Source: Acaudatibacter sp035532115 (GTDB lineage: Bacteria; Pseudomonadota; Alphaproteobacteria; Caulobacterales; Caulobacteraceae). From it: 38,926 nucleotides of DNA. Every line of letters begins with the position of its first letter. Positions within the stretch are counted from its first letter, which is position 1. The DNA is taken from NCBI GenBank assembly GCA_035532115.1, contig DATKRO010000004.1, positions 1 to 38,926 on the forward strand, in the 5' to 3' direction. The notes under the pieces are model-generated. The model was not told the origin of the DNA. It ran no database searches and saw only the letters and a program-made list of their open reading frames with translations. Made by a program: the position numbers and the translations under genes. Shown in pieces: positions 32,641-38,926 of the stretch.

Positions 32641-33089
32641 CCGTTCAGATTGGAGAGCCTGAGCTGGCGGGCGCGGGTCAGGATGGCGTTCTCGATGTCG
32701 ATGTCGGTCTGGTCCGACACCGTCGAATCGATCCAGCCGCCCTGGCCGTTGCTCACTTCCTTGAACACCGTGACCTTGAGCCCGTCGCCGCGCAGGCGCG
32801 TGTCCAGGATGTAGACGGTGCACTTGAAGCGCTCGTCGGGCTTTTCCGGGTTGACGTACCAGTCGGTGTTCACCACCCCGCCATAGGGATCGGCGGAAGC
32901 CAGCGGCATGAAGGCCAGGGTGTCGAGCGTGGCGCGCCACAGATAGCTGTTGACGCCGATGGCGTTGGCCTGCGCGGCCCCCGACGCCGACCGGTGACCC
33001 AGCGTGCCGCACGCCGCCATGCTGGAAAGGCCGACGGCGGCCAATCCGATCATCGCCACGGATGGCAGGGACCCACGCTTCAAGGGCAT
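32637..33089 (-). CDS. DUF3576 lipoprotein
   Basis: 150 residues. The signal peptide and lipobox are SSMAAC (Cys27). The mature part NAIGVNSYLWRATLDTLAFMPLASADPYGGVVNTDWYVNPEKPDERFKC... is the conserved DUF3576 domain, typical of alphaproteobacteria and commonly next to leuS. The role is unknown; an outer-membrane or envelope function is presumed from the lipobox. GGAG lies upstream of the ATG at 33089. Its stop codon is built into the dispersed CTAG repeat. Confidence 0.88.
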   Translation of the reverse strand: MPLKRGSLPSVAMIGLAAVGLSSMAACGTLGHRSASGAAQANAIGVNSYLWRATLDTLAFMPLASADPYGGVVNTDWYVNPEKPDERFKCTVYILDTRLRGDGLKVTVFKEVSNGQGGWIDSTVSDQTDIDIENAILTRARQLRLSNLNG

Positions 33090-33253
33090 GTTGGCTCAGC
33101 TCCGATGCTCATCGCGTCGCTCGCGCGTCGCACGGGTTACGACGTCGCCCCACCGCTGGCGTCTATAACATCGCCGCAGCCGCGCCAAACGGGAATCGCG
33201 TGGCGGGGGGGCCACAGGCGCGGCCAAAGCGCGCCCCCGCGCCCCTCGCCGGC

Positions 33254-33282
33254 TTGACCTGCCCCAATTGGCCACCTTAATC
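33254..33282 (+). promoter_or_regulatory. Probable housekeeping promoter of the NtrZ-like gene
   Basis: TTGACC (33254-33259), a 17-base spacer and TTAATC (33277-33282). Transcription would start near 33289, 10 to 25 bases before the candidate start codons. Confidence 0.5.
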
Positions 33283-33314
33283 AAACGTGCAGGATAGTGG
33301 TGTATTCCGGTCCG

Positions 33315-33734
33315 ATGTCCGGGGAAGGGGCGCGCGCGAACGTGACTGGCAGAGCGGCCAGATTGGCGAGCATGGCGGCGGGAGTCTCGGCTCTGGCGCT
33401 CGCCTCCGGCATCGCCTGCGCCGCGCCAGTGGGGAGCTTCTCCCAGGGCGACGATTTCGCGCCCCAGCCGAACGCGATGGCGCCGACGCGGCACGCGCAC
33501 CTGAATTTCGACTATGGCAAGAGCCGCTGGGGCCTGTCGCTGGACATGAGCCAGCAGCCCGACCGCAGCACCCAGTGGACCCAGACCCGCGTCGGCGTCA
33601 CCTACCGGGTGGCGCCGGGGCTTCGCACTGGCGTGGGCGTGATGGTCGGCCCGACGCAGTTGCCCGACGGCCGCACCCTGAACGATCAGAGGCCGGCGCC
33701 GCGGGTGAGGCTGGAGACCAGCCTGAAGTTCTAG
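33315..33734 (+). CDS. ntrZ: Exported protein, probably NtrZ-like periplasmic regulator
   Basis: 139 residues from the ATG at 33315 (GTG codons at 33297 and 33300 are alternatives; AGGA precedes 33300). A signal peptide (LASMAAGVSALALASGIACA) is followed by a short beta-rich mature domain: LNFDYGKSRWGLSLDMSQQ, TRVGVTYRVAPGLRTGVGV and C-terminal PRVRLETSLKF, a barrel-like ending with terminal Phe. In Caulobacter NtrZ is a small periplasmic protein that restrains the NtrY kinase. I base the name on overall pattern and on the gene order up to the CenR-like regulator, both from memory. It could be another small exported beta protein. Its stop codon lies in a dispersed repeat shared with the convergent gene. 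Confidence 0.5.
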   Translation: MSGEGARANVTGRAARLASMAAGVSALALASGIACAAPVGSFSQGDDFAPQPNAMAPTRHAHLNFDYGKSRWGLSLDMSQQPDRSTQWTQTRVGVTYRVAPGLRTGVGVMVGPTQLPDGRTLNDQRPAPRVRLETSLKF

Positions 33735-33757
33735 AGCGCGATGCGATCCGACGGGTC
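33731..33757 (+). repeat. Short dispersed repeat at a convergent gene junction
   Basis: CTAGAGCGCGATGCGATCCG followed by ACGGGTC. The palindromic CTAG yields TAG stops on both strands: 33732-33734 for the NtrZ-like gene and 33731-33733 for the ThiE-like gene. Confidence 0.75.
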
Positions 33758-34426
33758 GGTCTGGTCGCTTTGGCCTGATGCAAGATGCTGGAGAGCGTTG
33801 CGATCTCCGCCGGCCAATCCCTCCACCGCCGCCAGCCCGGCCGCGCCGGACCGCGCCAGCATCCGGGCCGACTTCGCGTCCACGCCGCCCAGGGCGTAGA
33901 CGCCGATCCGCGCGCCATGCGCAAGGGCGGCGAAACGGAGCGCGCCCATCGGACGGCCGGCCGAGGCGCTGCGGCTGGCGAAGACGGCCGAGACGAACAC
34001 CGCATCGGCGCCGAACCGTCGCGCCGCGGCGATCGCGGAGGCCGAGTGCGCCGCGCAGGTGATCCGCCAGCGCGGATGCGTCCGGCGCAGGCCCGTAATC
34101 CTGCCGGCGAGGCGTTGCGGCATGTGCACGCCATCGGCCATCAGGCGCGCCGCGAGGCCCGCGTCCGCGCCGACGAGGACGGCGAGGCCGCGGCGGCGGG
34201 CGAGGCGCACCAGCCGCCGCCCCTCCTCGAGGGCGTCCTTGGCCCCGAACGGGCGGTAGACGAGGCCGGCGCCTCTCGGCAGCCTCTGGACCACCCGCGC
34301 CGGATCGGGGACACGCGCCGGGTCGGTGAAGAAGAACAGCCGCGGCAGGGCCTTCCCTCGCGCCGGCGCGGCCCTTAGCGTCCGCGACCAGCGAGACAGA
34401 GCCTCGAGATCCGTTGGACCCTTCAA
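33731..34426 (-). CDS. Thiamine phosphate synthase-like protein (ThiE/TenI family)
   Basis: About 231 residues from a TTG start. The TIM-barrel pattern of the family is visible: RLFFFTDPARVPDP, AVLVGADAGLAARLMADGVHMPQ (the substrate-binding ADGVHL-like motif), TCAAHSASAIAAARRFGADAVFVSAVFASRSA and IGVYALGGVDAKSARML. Canonical ThiE joins HMP-PP and HET-P to form thiamine phosphate; this divergent type is common as a lone second copy in Caulobacterales and may not be catalytic. The start is uncertain and overlaps the divergent YggS start by 13 bases. The last residues are encoded by the dispersed repeat. Confidence 0.75.
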   Translation of the reverse strand: MKGPTDLEALSRWSRTLRAAPARGKALPRLFFFTDPARVPDPARVVQRLPRGAGLVYRPFGAKDALEEGRRLVRLARRRGLAVLVGADAGLAARLMADGVHMPQRLAGRITGLRRTHPRWRITCAAHSASAIAAARRFGADAVFVSAVFASRSASAGRPMGALRFAALAHGARIGVYALGGVDAKSARMLARSGAAGLAAVEGLAGGDRNALQHLASGQSDQTDPSDRIAL

Positions 34427-35139
34427 ACGCCGAGCCCCATCCAGGCCGCGCCCGCGCGGACGCCGGCGCCGTAGCCGACGCGGCGACCGCGCGGGCGCAG
34501 GTGCTGGCCCGCATCGCCGCGGCGATGCGGGCGGCGGGGCGCGATCCCGGCGAGGTGACCTTGGTGGCGGTCTCCAAGATGCAGTCCGAGGCGCGCGTCG
34601 CCGCCGTGCTCGCCGCGGGGCAGCACGTCTTCGGGGAGAACCGGGTGCAGGAGGCTCTGGCGCGCTGGGACCGGCGCCGCGACGGGCTGGAGCTTCGCCT
34701 GATCGGACCCTTGCAGAGCAACAAGGCGCGCGCCGCCTGCGCCTTCTTCGACGTCATCGAGAGCCTTGACCGCGAGAGCCTCGCCGCCGCCATCGCCGGC
34801 GAGGCGCAGCGTCTTGGCCGCCAGCCCCGGCTCTATGTCGAGGTGAACACCGGCGAGGAGCCGCAGAAGGCGGGCGTCGCCCCTCTCGAGGCCGACGCCT
34901 TCCTCGAACGCTGCCGCACCGGGCATGGGCTGGCCATCGAGGGCCTGATGTGCATTCCGCCGGCGGGCGAGCCGCCGGGTCCGCACTTCGCCCTCGCCGC
35001 CAGGATTGCGGCCCGCAACGGGCTGGCGAAGCTCTCCATGGGCATGAGCGCCGACTTCGAGACCGCCATCGGCTTCGGGGCGACGTCGGTGCGCGTCGGA
35101 ACGGCCCTCTTCGGCGAACGGGACCTCAGCCACGGATAG
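34414..35139 (+). CDS. YggS-family pyridoxal phosphate homeostasis protein
   Basis: 241 residues from TTG at 34414; GTG at 34501 would give 212. The family landmarks are VTLVAVSKMQ with the PLP-binding Lys, HVFGENRVQEAL, LIGPLQSNKARAAC, VEVNTGEEPQKAG, LMCIPP and LSMGMSADFETAI, ending VRVGTALFGER. The fold is that of alanine racemase N-terminal domains; the protein binds PLP and buffers its level, without a known enzymatic activity. It is convergent with the L,D-transpeptidase gene (14-base overlap) and divergent from the ThiE-like gene. Confidence 0.9.
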   Translation: MDPSNAEPHPGRARADAGAVADAATARAQVLARIAAAMRAAGRDPGEVTLVAVSKMQSEARVAAVLAAGQHVFGENRVQEALARWDRRRDGLELRLIGPLQSNKARAACAFFDVIESLDRESLAAAIAGEAQRLGRQPRLYVEVNTGEEPQKAGVAPLEADAFLERCRTGHGLAIEGLMCIPPAGEPPGPHFALAARIAARNGLAKLSMGMSADFETAIGFGATSVRVGTALFGERDLSHG

Positions 35140-35629
35140 CCAGGGCGTCGCCCGGCCGCGCAACCGCCAGCAGCGCCTCGAGATCCTCGGGCGCGAGCGC
35201 CACGCAGCCGCGGGTGGGCGCATACCCCGGCCGCGCCAGGTGCAGGAAGATCGCCGAACCCGCGCCGGCAACGACGGGGTCGTCATTGTGGCCGAGCACC
35301 ACGAGCAGATCGTAGAGGTGGTCGTCGCGCCAGAGCCGGTCGCCCGGCGCACCCGGCGAGAGCCGGATCTGGCGGTTGTAGAGGGGATCGGCGGGGGCCT
35401 CGCACCAGCCGTCGCTGGCGTCGATCGGGGCCGTGGGCAGCGCCGTAATCGGCGGCGCGCGGCGGTCGGCGCGATAGAGTACGCGTCGCAGCGGCCAGAC
35501 GCCCGCCGGGCTCGCGCCGTCGCCCTCGCGCTTGACGCCGGCGTCGACGACGCCGCTCGGCCCGAGGGCGCACCGGGTCGAGCGTCCGCAAAACTCGAAG
35601 CGGCCATCGGCGCGGGCGGTGAAGATCAT
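35126..35629 (-). CDS. L,D-transpeptidase-like (YkuD domain) protein
   Basis: 167 residues. YkuD signature: IFLHLARPGYAPTRGCVALA, with the conserved His and catalytic Cys in the [ST]-x-G-C-like TRGC. It lacks a signal peptide and any peptidoglycan-binding domain. YkuD enzymes form 3-3 crosslinks or attach proteins to peptidoglycan, but the absence of an export signal leaves the location open (cytoplasmic members are known in this clade). The ATG at 35629 is 77 bases from the divergent CenR-like regulator start, so the promoters probably share this gap. Confidence 0.85.
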   Translation of the reverse strand: MIFTARADGRFEFCGRSTRCALGPSGVVDAGVKREGDGASPAGVWPLRRVLYRADRRAPPITALPTAPIDASDGWCEAPADPLYNRQIRLSPGAPGDRLWRDDHLYDLLVVLGHNDDPVVAGAGSAIFLHLARPGYAPTRGCVALAPEDLEALLAVARPGDALAIRG

Positions 35630-35706
35630 CCCGACCCTTTAGCCGGCCCGGGCACTAGCCGTCAGCCTGGATTTCGCGGTACGGGGGCAAGGTGCAGGGT
35701 GTGAGC

Positions 35707-36393
35707 ATGGCGCAAGCCAAGACCGTACTGATCGTCGACGACGATGCGGACCTGCGCGCCCTGCTCGGCGAACAGCTGGAGCTGCACGAAGAGTTCGCCG
35801 CGCAAGGCGCCGCCAACGCCGCCGAAGGGATGCGGTTGGCCAAGGAGATCCGCCCGGATATCATCCTCCTCGACGTGGAGCTGCCCGACATGGACGGGCG
35901 CGAGGCGCTGAAGCTGCTGCGCGGCGCCGGCGTCTCCACGCCGGTGATCATGCTCACCGCCGCTTCGGGGGACTCCGACACGATCCTCGGGCTGGAATCC
36001 GGCGCCAACGCCTATGTGACCAAGCCTTTCAAGTTCAACGTCCTGCTCGCCCACATCCGCGCCCAGCTGAGAAGCCACGAGCAGTCCGAGGATGCGGTGT
36101 TCAAGATCGGCCCGTACGAGTTCCGCCCCGCCGCCAAGTTGCTGCTCGACCCGAAGTCCCGGAAGATCCGGCTCACCGACAAGGAAACCAACATCCTCAA
36201 GTACCTCTTCCGCGCCACCGGCAAGGTGGTGTCGCGCGAGGAGCTGCTCACCGAGGTCTGGGGCTACAACGCCGGCGTCACCACCCACACTCTCGAGACC
36301 CACGTCTATCGTCTGCGCCAGAAGATCGAACCCGATCCGACCGCGCCGAAGCTGCTGATCACCGAGGCCGGCGGCTACCGGCTTTCGCCGTGA
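35707..36393 (+). CDS. cenR: OmpR-family response regulator, CenR-like
   Basis: 228 residues. Receiver: DDD (11-13), phospho-acceptor D56 in LLDVELP, T84 and K106 in VTKPF. Winged helix: RLTDKETNILKYLFRATG, SREELLTEVWGYN, HTLETHVYRLRQKIE and EAGGYRL. No kinase gene is adjacent, so it is an orphan; in Caulobacter the essential envelope regulator CenR is likewise separate from its kinase CenK. The name rests on that and on the remembered order (NtrZ, ThiE-like, YggS, transpeptidase, regulator), so treat it as probable only. AGGG lies upstream of the ATG at 35707; a GTG at 35701 is possible. The stop is one base from the convergent xthA stop. Confidence 0.6.
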   Translation: MAQAKTVLIVDDDADLRALLGEQLELHEEFAAQGAANAAEGMRLAKEIRPDIILLDVELPDMDGREALKLLRGAGVSTPVIMLTAASGDSDTILGLESGANAYVTKPFKFNVLLAHIRAQLRSHEQSEDAVFKIGPYEFRPAAKLLLDPKSRKIRLTDKETNILKYLFRATGKVVSREELLTEVWGYNAGVTTHTLETHVYRLRQKIEPDPTAPKLLITEAGGYRLSP

Positions 36394-36394
36394 C

Positions 36395-37201
36395 CTAGAG
36401 AACGAGGTCGGCGCTCACCGGCGCGTGATCGCTGGGGCGCTCCCAGGCGCGGACGTCATCATGGACCCTCGCGGCGGCGGCGCCGGAGCGGAACGCAGCT
36501 TCGCGCAGGCCGGGCGCGATCCAGATGTGATCGAGTCGCAGACCCCGGTCCGAAGCGCGGAAGTCGGCGGCGCGGTAGCTCCACCAGGAAAACAGCTTGC
36601 GGGGTTCGGGCGTCGTCTCGCGGGTCAGGTCGATGAAGCCGAGACTGGCCTTCAAGGCGCCCATGGCCTCGACCTCGACGGGCGTGTGGCTGACGACCTT
36701 GGACATGTATCTGTGGTTCCAGACATCGCTTTCGCCAGGCGCCACGTTCAGATCGCCCAGGATCACCAGCGGCTCGCCCGGATCGCGCCGGCGCATCTGG
36801 GCGGTGAGCCGCTCGAGGAAATCCAGCTTGTGGTCGAACTTCGGATTGGCGGCGCGGTCAGGCTCGTCGCCCCCGGCCGGGACGTAGAAGTTCTGCACCT
36901 CGACGCCGGCGATCCTGCCGGAAACCACGCGGGCGTGGCCCTCGCGGCAGAGCGCCAGCGCCGGGGCGTCCTCGATGGGCAGGCGCGAGGCGATGGCGAC
37001 GCCGTGCCAGCCTTTCTGGCCGCTAATTCGCAGGTGCGGCAGTCCCGCCTGTGCGAAGATCTCGGCGGGAAACTCGCCCTCGCGGCATTTGATCTCCTGC
37101 AGGCAGAGCACGTCGGGCGCCTGTTCGCGAACGAACCGGGCCGCCTGTTCGGCGCGCAGGCGCACCGAATTCACGTTCCAGGAGGCGATTCTCAGGCGCA
37201 T
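36395..37201 (-). CDS. xthA: Exodeoxyribonuclease III (AP endonuclease)
   Basis: 268 residues. Endonuclease/exonuclease/phosphatase fold: RIASWNVNSVRLR (metal-binding Asn), LCLQEIKC (Glu ligand), NFYVPAGGDEPD, LGDLNVAP (Asp and Asn), then LRLDHIW and WERPSDHAPV (catalytic Asp-His). It cleaves DNA at abasic sites and trims 3' blocked ends in base-excision repair. The ATG at 37201 begins the family sequence (MRLRIASWN). A strong hairpin with a T-run ends 20 bases upstream, so xthA needs either readthrough or a very short private promoter. Confidence 0.95.
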   Translation of the reverse strand: MRLRIASWNVNSVRLRAEQAARFVREQAPDVLCLQEIKCREGEFPAEIFAQAGLPHLRISGQKGWHGVAIASRLPIEDAPALALCREGHARVVSGRIAGVEVQNFYVPAGGDEPDRAANPKFDHKLDFLERLTAQMRRRDPGEPLVILGDLNVAPGESDVWNHRYMSKVVSHTPVEVEAMGALKASLGFIDLTRETTPEPRKLFSWWSYRAADFRASDRGLRLDHIWIAPGLREAAFRSGAAAARVHDDVRAWERPSDHAPVSADLVL

Positions 37202-37220
37202 CGCTCGCTCGGTCCATCGC

Positions 37221-37256
37221 AAAAAGACGCCCGGACGCATCTGAGGCGTCCGGGCG
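37221..37256 (-). terminator. Rho-independent terminator between lolA and xthA
   Basis: On the minus strand, CGCCCGGACGC and GCGTCCGGGCG form a perfect 11-bp stem with a 7-base loop (37228-37256), followed by TCTTTTTG (37221-37227). It is the clearest intrinsic terminator in the window. It would end transcripts from lolA or from a small RNA in 37257-37370, and lies directly before xthA. Confidence 0.85.
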
Positions 37257-37345
37257 ATCGAAGTCGTCTCTCTTGCCGCCACCGGGAGGGGATTGGTTCC
37301 GGCACGGTAAACGCACGGATCAGGTCGGATGAACCGTCGCGATAG
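37222..37345 (-). ncRNA. Candidate small RNA (lolA-xthA intergenic)
   Basis: About 120 bases on the minus strand between a possible promoter (TTGACT at 37374-37379; weak -10 AATTAT around 37350-37355, 18-base spacing) and the strong terminator at 37221-37256. Within it CCGG...CCGG could form a hairpin with a C-rich loop (AACCAATCCCCTC), a type of loop used by regulatory RNAs of this group to pair with ribosome-binding sites. The promoter is weak and could simply be absent, in which case this is the lolA 3' region. Confidence 0.35.
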
Positions 37346-37397
37346 TGGTATAATTGCAACTGGCAATCGGCAAAGTCAAGCGCCGATCCGATACTGG

Positions 37398-38036
37398 CTA
37401 GTTGTGACGATCCCGCAACATCGGCTCGGCGCGGCGTCTTCGGGACCGCGTCTGGACGAAGAGGCTGGCCGGCGGCGTCGGGATGGGCTCGAGCCCGCTC
37501 AGTTCGACCCGGGTCAGCTTGCGGGTGGCGTCGACGATGCTCCAGCCGGTCAGGCGCATGGGATGCTCGGCGAAGTCCAGGGTGATCTGGCCGCGGCCCT
37601 CGCCTCTGACGTCGCGCGCAGTGATGTCGAAGCCGGCGGCGGTCGGCGTCACGGCGGTGACCTTCGCGCCGCGGTCGAGACGGATCCGTTCGGCGAGGAA
37701 GACGCCGAGGGGGGTCGAGCGCAGCGGATAATGGTGAAACGTGCCGCGGCGGCTGTCGGAGACGGTGACGGTCTTGCCGTCGGAGGTGATCAGCAGTCCG
37801 GACGGCGGGGCGTACTGGAACCGCGCCCGGCCCGGGCGCGCCAGATAGAGCATGCCGTGGGCGACATCGCCGCGCGGATCGATCTGCTCGAACCGCGTCC
37901 TGACGCTGGCGAGGCCCTGGAGATAGGCCACGGCCTTGGCCTCGAGTGCGGCGTCGGCGGGCGGGAGCGTCGCCAGCGCCGGCGAGGCGGCGAGCAGCCC
38001 GAGGGCCAGCACGAGCAGCGCGGCGAGGCGAGGCAT
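37398..38036 (-). CDS. lolA: Outer-membrane lipoprotein carrier protein LolA-like
   Basis: 212 residues. Signal peptide MPRLAALLVLALGLLAASPA, cleavage near ALA. The mature part follows the LolA pattern: AYLQGLASVRTRFEQIDPRG, GMLYLARPGRARFQYAPPSG, LLITSDGKTVTVSD and a C-terminal half with ITLDFAEHPMRLTGWSIVDA. LolA shuttles lipoproteins across the periplasm to the outer membrane. The ATG at 38036 is chosen because it starts the signal; the frame continues upstream into dapD antisense. It lies downstream of dapD in the same direction but a terminator-like hairpin separates them. Confidence 0.9.
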   Translation of the reverse strand: MPRLAALLVLALGLLAASPALATLPPADAALEAKAVAYLQGLASVRTRFEQIDPRGDVAHGMLYLARPGRARFQYAPPSGLLITSDGKTVTVSDSRRGTFHHYPLRSTPLGVFLAERIRLDRGAKVTAVTPTAAGFDITARDVRGEGRGQITLDFAEHPMRLTGWSIVDATRKLTRVELSGLEPIPTPPASLFVQTRSRRRRAEPMLRDRHN

Positions 38037-38052
38037 GGCGTCATCCCTTAGA

Positions 38053-38081
38053 CGAAAACGCCGCCCCGCCCAATGCGGGGC
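38053..38081 (-). terminator. Terminator-like hairpin after dapD
   Basis: On the minus strand GCCCCGC-ATTGG-GCGGGGC (38063-38081) forms a perfect 7-bp stem, followed by GGCGTTTTCG. The T-run is short (four), so termination may be partial. Confidence 0.55.
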
Positions 38082-38095
38082 TGGCCCGGCTCGCC

Positions 38096-38926
38096 CTAAT
38101 CGCGCAGCAGGTCGTTGATGGAGGTCTTGGCGCGGGTCCGGGCGTCGACCGTCTTCATGATCACCGCGCAATAGGGCGAGGGTCCGAGCCCGTGCGGATC
38201 GGGGCGGGCGCCCGAGACCACGACGGCGTACGGCGGCACCTCGCCGCGGGTGACCTCGCCGGTGCGGCGGTCGATGATAGGGGTCGAGGCGTTGAGGTAG
38301 ACGCCCATCGAAATCACCGCGCCCTGGCGCACCACCATGCCCTCGGCCACCTCCGAGCGGGCGCCGATGAAGCAGTCGTCCTCGACGATGGTGGGGGTCG
38401 ACTGCAGCGGCTCCAGCACCCCGCCGATGCCGGCGCCGCCGGAGATATGCACGTTGCGCCCGATCTGGGCGCACGAACCGACCGTGGCCCAGGTGTCGAT
38501 CATGGTTCCCTCGCCGACATGGGCGCCGATGTTGACGAACGAGGGCATCAGCACGACGCCGCGGCCGATGAAGGCGCCGCGGCGTACGATCGCGCCTGGA
38601 ACGGCGCGGAATCCCGCCGCCTCGAACTCGGCGGCGTCCCAGCCGTCGAACTTGGAGCCGATCTTGTCCCACCAGGGTCCCACCGCGCCGCCCCCGAGCG
38701 CCGCGGCGCGCATCACCCGGTTGGGGTTGAGCCGGAAGGACAGCAGGATCGCCTGCTTGGCCCACTGGCGCGCCACCCAGCGGCCGTCGAGCTTCTCGGC
38801 GGCGCGCAAGGCGCCGCAGTCGAGCCGGGCGATGGTCTCCTCGACGGCGGTGCGGACCGGCCCCTCGGTCCCGGGGCCGATCGCCTCGCGGCGCTCCCAG
38901 GCCGCCGCGATCTGCGTCTCCAGGTC
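38096..38926 (-). CDS. dapD: Tetrahydrodipicolinate N-succinyltransferase; partial, runs off the right edge
   Basis: 277 codons are visible and the frame is still open at the window edge; only a few N-terminal residues should be missing. The N-terminal part (LETQIAAAWERREAIGPG, then LRAAEKLDGRW) is followed by the left-handed beta-helix of hexapeptide repeats: IVRRGAFIGRGVVLMPSFVN, GEGTMIDTWATVGS, CAQIGRNVHISGGAGIGGVL and IVEDDCFIGARSEVAEGMVV. The enzyme succinylates tetrahydrodipicolinate in lysine and diaminopimelate synthesis, feeding peptidoglycan. Confidence 0.96.
   Translation of the reverse strand, partial: DLETQIAAAWERREAIGPGTEGPVRTAVEETIARLDCGALRAAEKLDGRWVARQWAKQAILLSFRLNPNRVMRAAALGGGAVGPWWDKIGSKFDGWDAAEFEAAGFRAVPGAIVRRGAFIGRGVVLMPSFVNIGAHVGEGTMIDTWATVGSCAQIGRNVHISGGAGIGGVLEPLQSTPTIVEDDCFIGARSEVAEGMVVRQGAVISMGVYLNASTPIIDRRTGEVTRGEVPPYAVVVSGARPDPHGLGPSPYCAVIMKTVDARTRAKTSINDLLRD

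Noticed and set aside
37349..37354. Perfect plus-strand TATAAT as a promoter
   Set aside because: No -35 element at the right distance and no plus-strand gene downstream before the opposite-strand lolA.

Overview
The window is high-G+C chromosomal DNA from an alphaproteobacterium, most likely Caulobacterales (Caulobacter/Phenylobacterium type). The evidence is the G+C-rich codon use, the order ffs-dnaX-ybaB-recR, the leuS-lptE-holA block with 4-base overlaps, a DUF3576 lipoprotein beside leuS, and a run (NtrZ-like protein, ThiE-like, YggS, L,D-transpeptidase, OmpR-type regulator, xthA, lolA, dapD) that resembles a Caulobacter neighbourhood as I remember it. No rRNA, transposase, integrase or CRISPR array is visible.

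Layout. (1) 1-2100: 5' part of pseB (flagellin sugar synthesis), a small exported protein, phhB and a HAD-family protein. (2) 2305-11592: a sensing and efflux block made of an exported His/Trp-repeat protein, a PepSY protein, an OmpR-type regulator, a histidine kinase and a complete tripartite RND pump (outer-membrane lipoprotein, membrane-fusion protein, permease). (3) 11734-12626: a DUF6065 protein and tRNA-Gly(GCC). (4) 12627-about 17300: an island of visibly lower G+C next to the tRNA, holding a Gabija-like anti-phage pair (OLD-family ATPase/TOPRIM nuclease plus UvrD-like helicase) and, convergent to it, a degenerate SRAP-like (YedK/HMCES-like) protein. The helicase reading frame has one in-frame TAA between two intact halves. 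(5) 17695-21217: a protein with a 69-bp tandem repeat, a VOC protein, a DUF2332 protein and NudC. (6) 21353-29747: SRP RNA, dnaX, ybaB, recR, rmuC, def, fmt, truA, holA, lptE (replication, repair and translation housekeeping). (7) 29744-38926: leuS, DUF3576, NtrZ-like protein, ThiE-like, YggS, L,D-transpeptidase, CenR-like regulator, xthA, lolA and dapD (runs off the end). A strong terminator hairpin between lolA and xthA may end a small RNA or attenuate xthA.

The most unusual content is the tRNA-adjacent defence island: a Gabija-like module with a premature stop in its helicase, beside an SRAP-fold protein that has lost the usual catalytic Cys2 and His. Next are the 23-residue tandem repeat with four palindromic DNA cores, the candidate lolA-xthA small RNA, and a dispersed repeat whose terminal CTAG supplies the stop codons of three genes.
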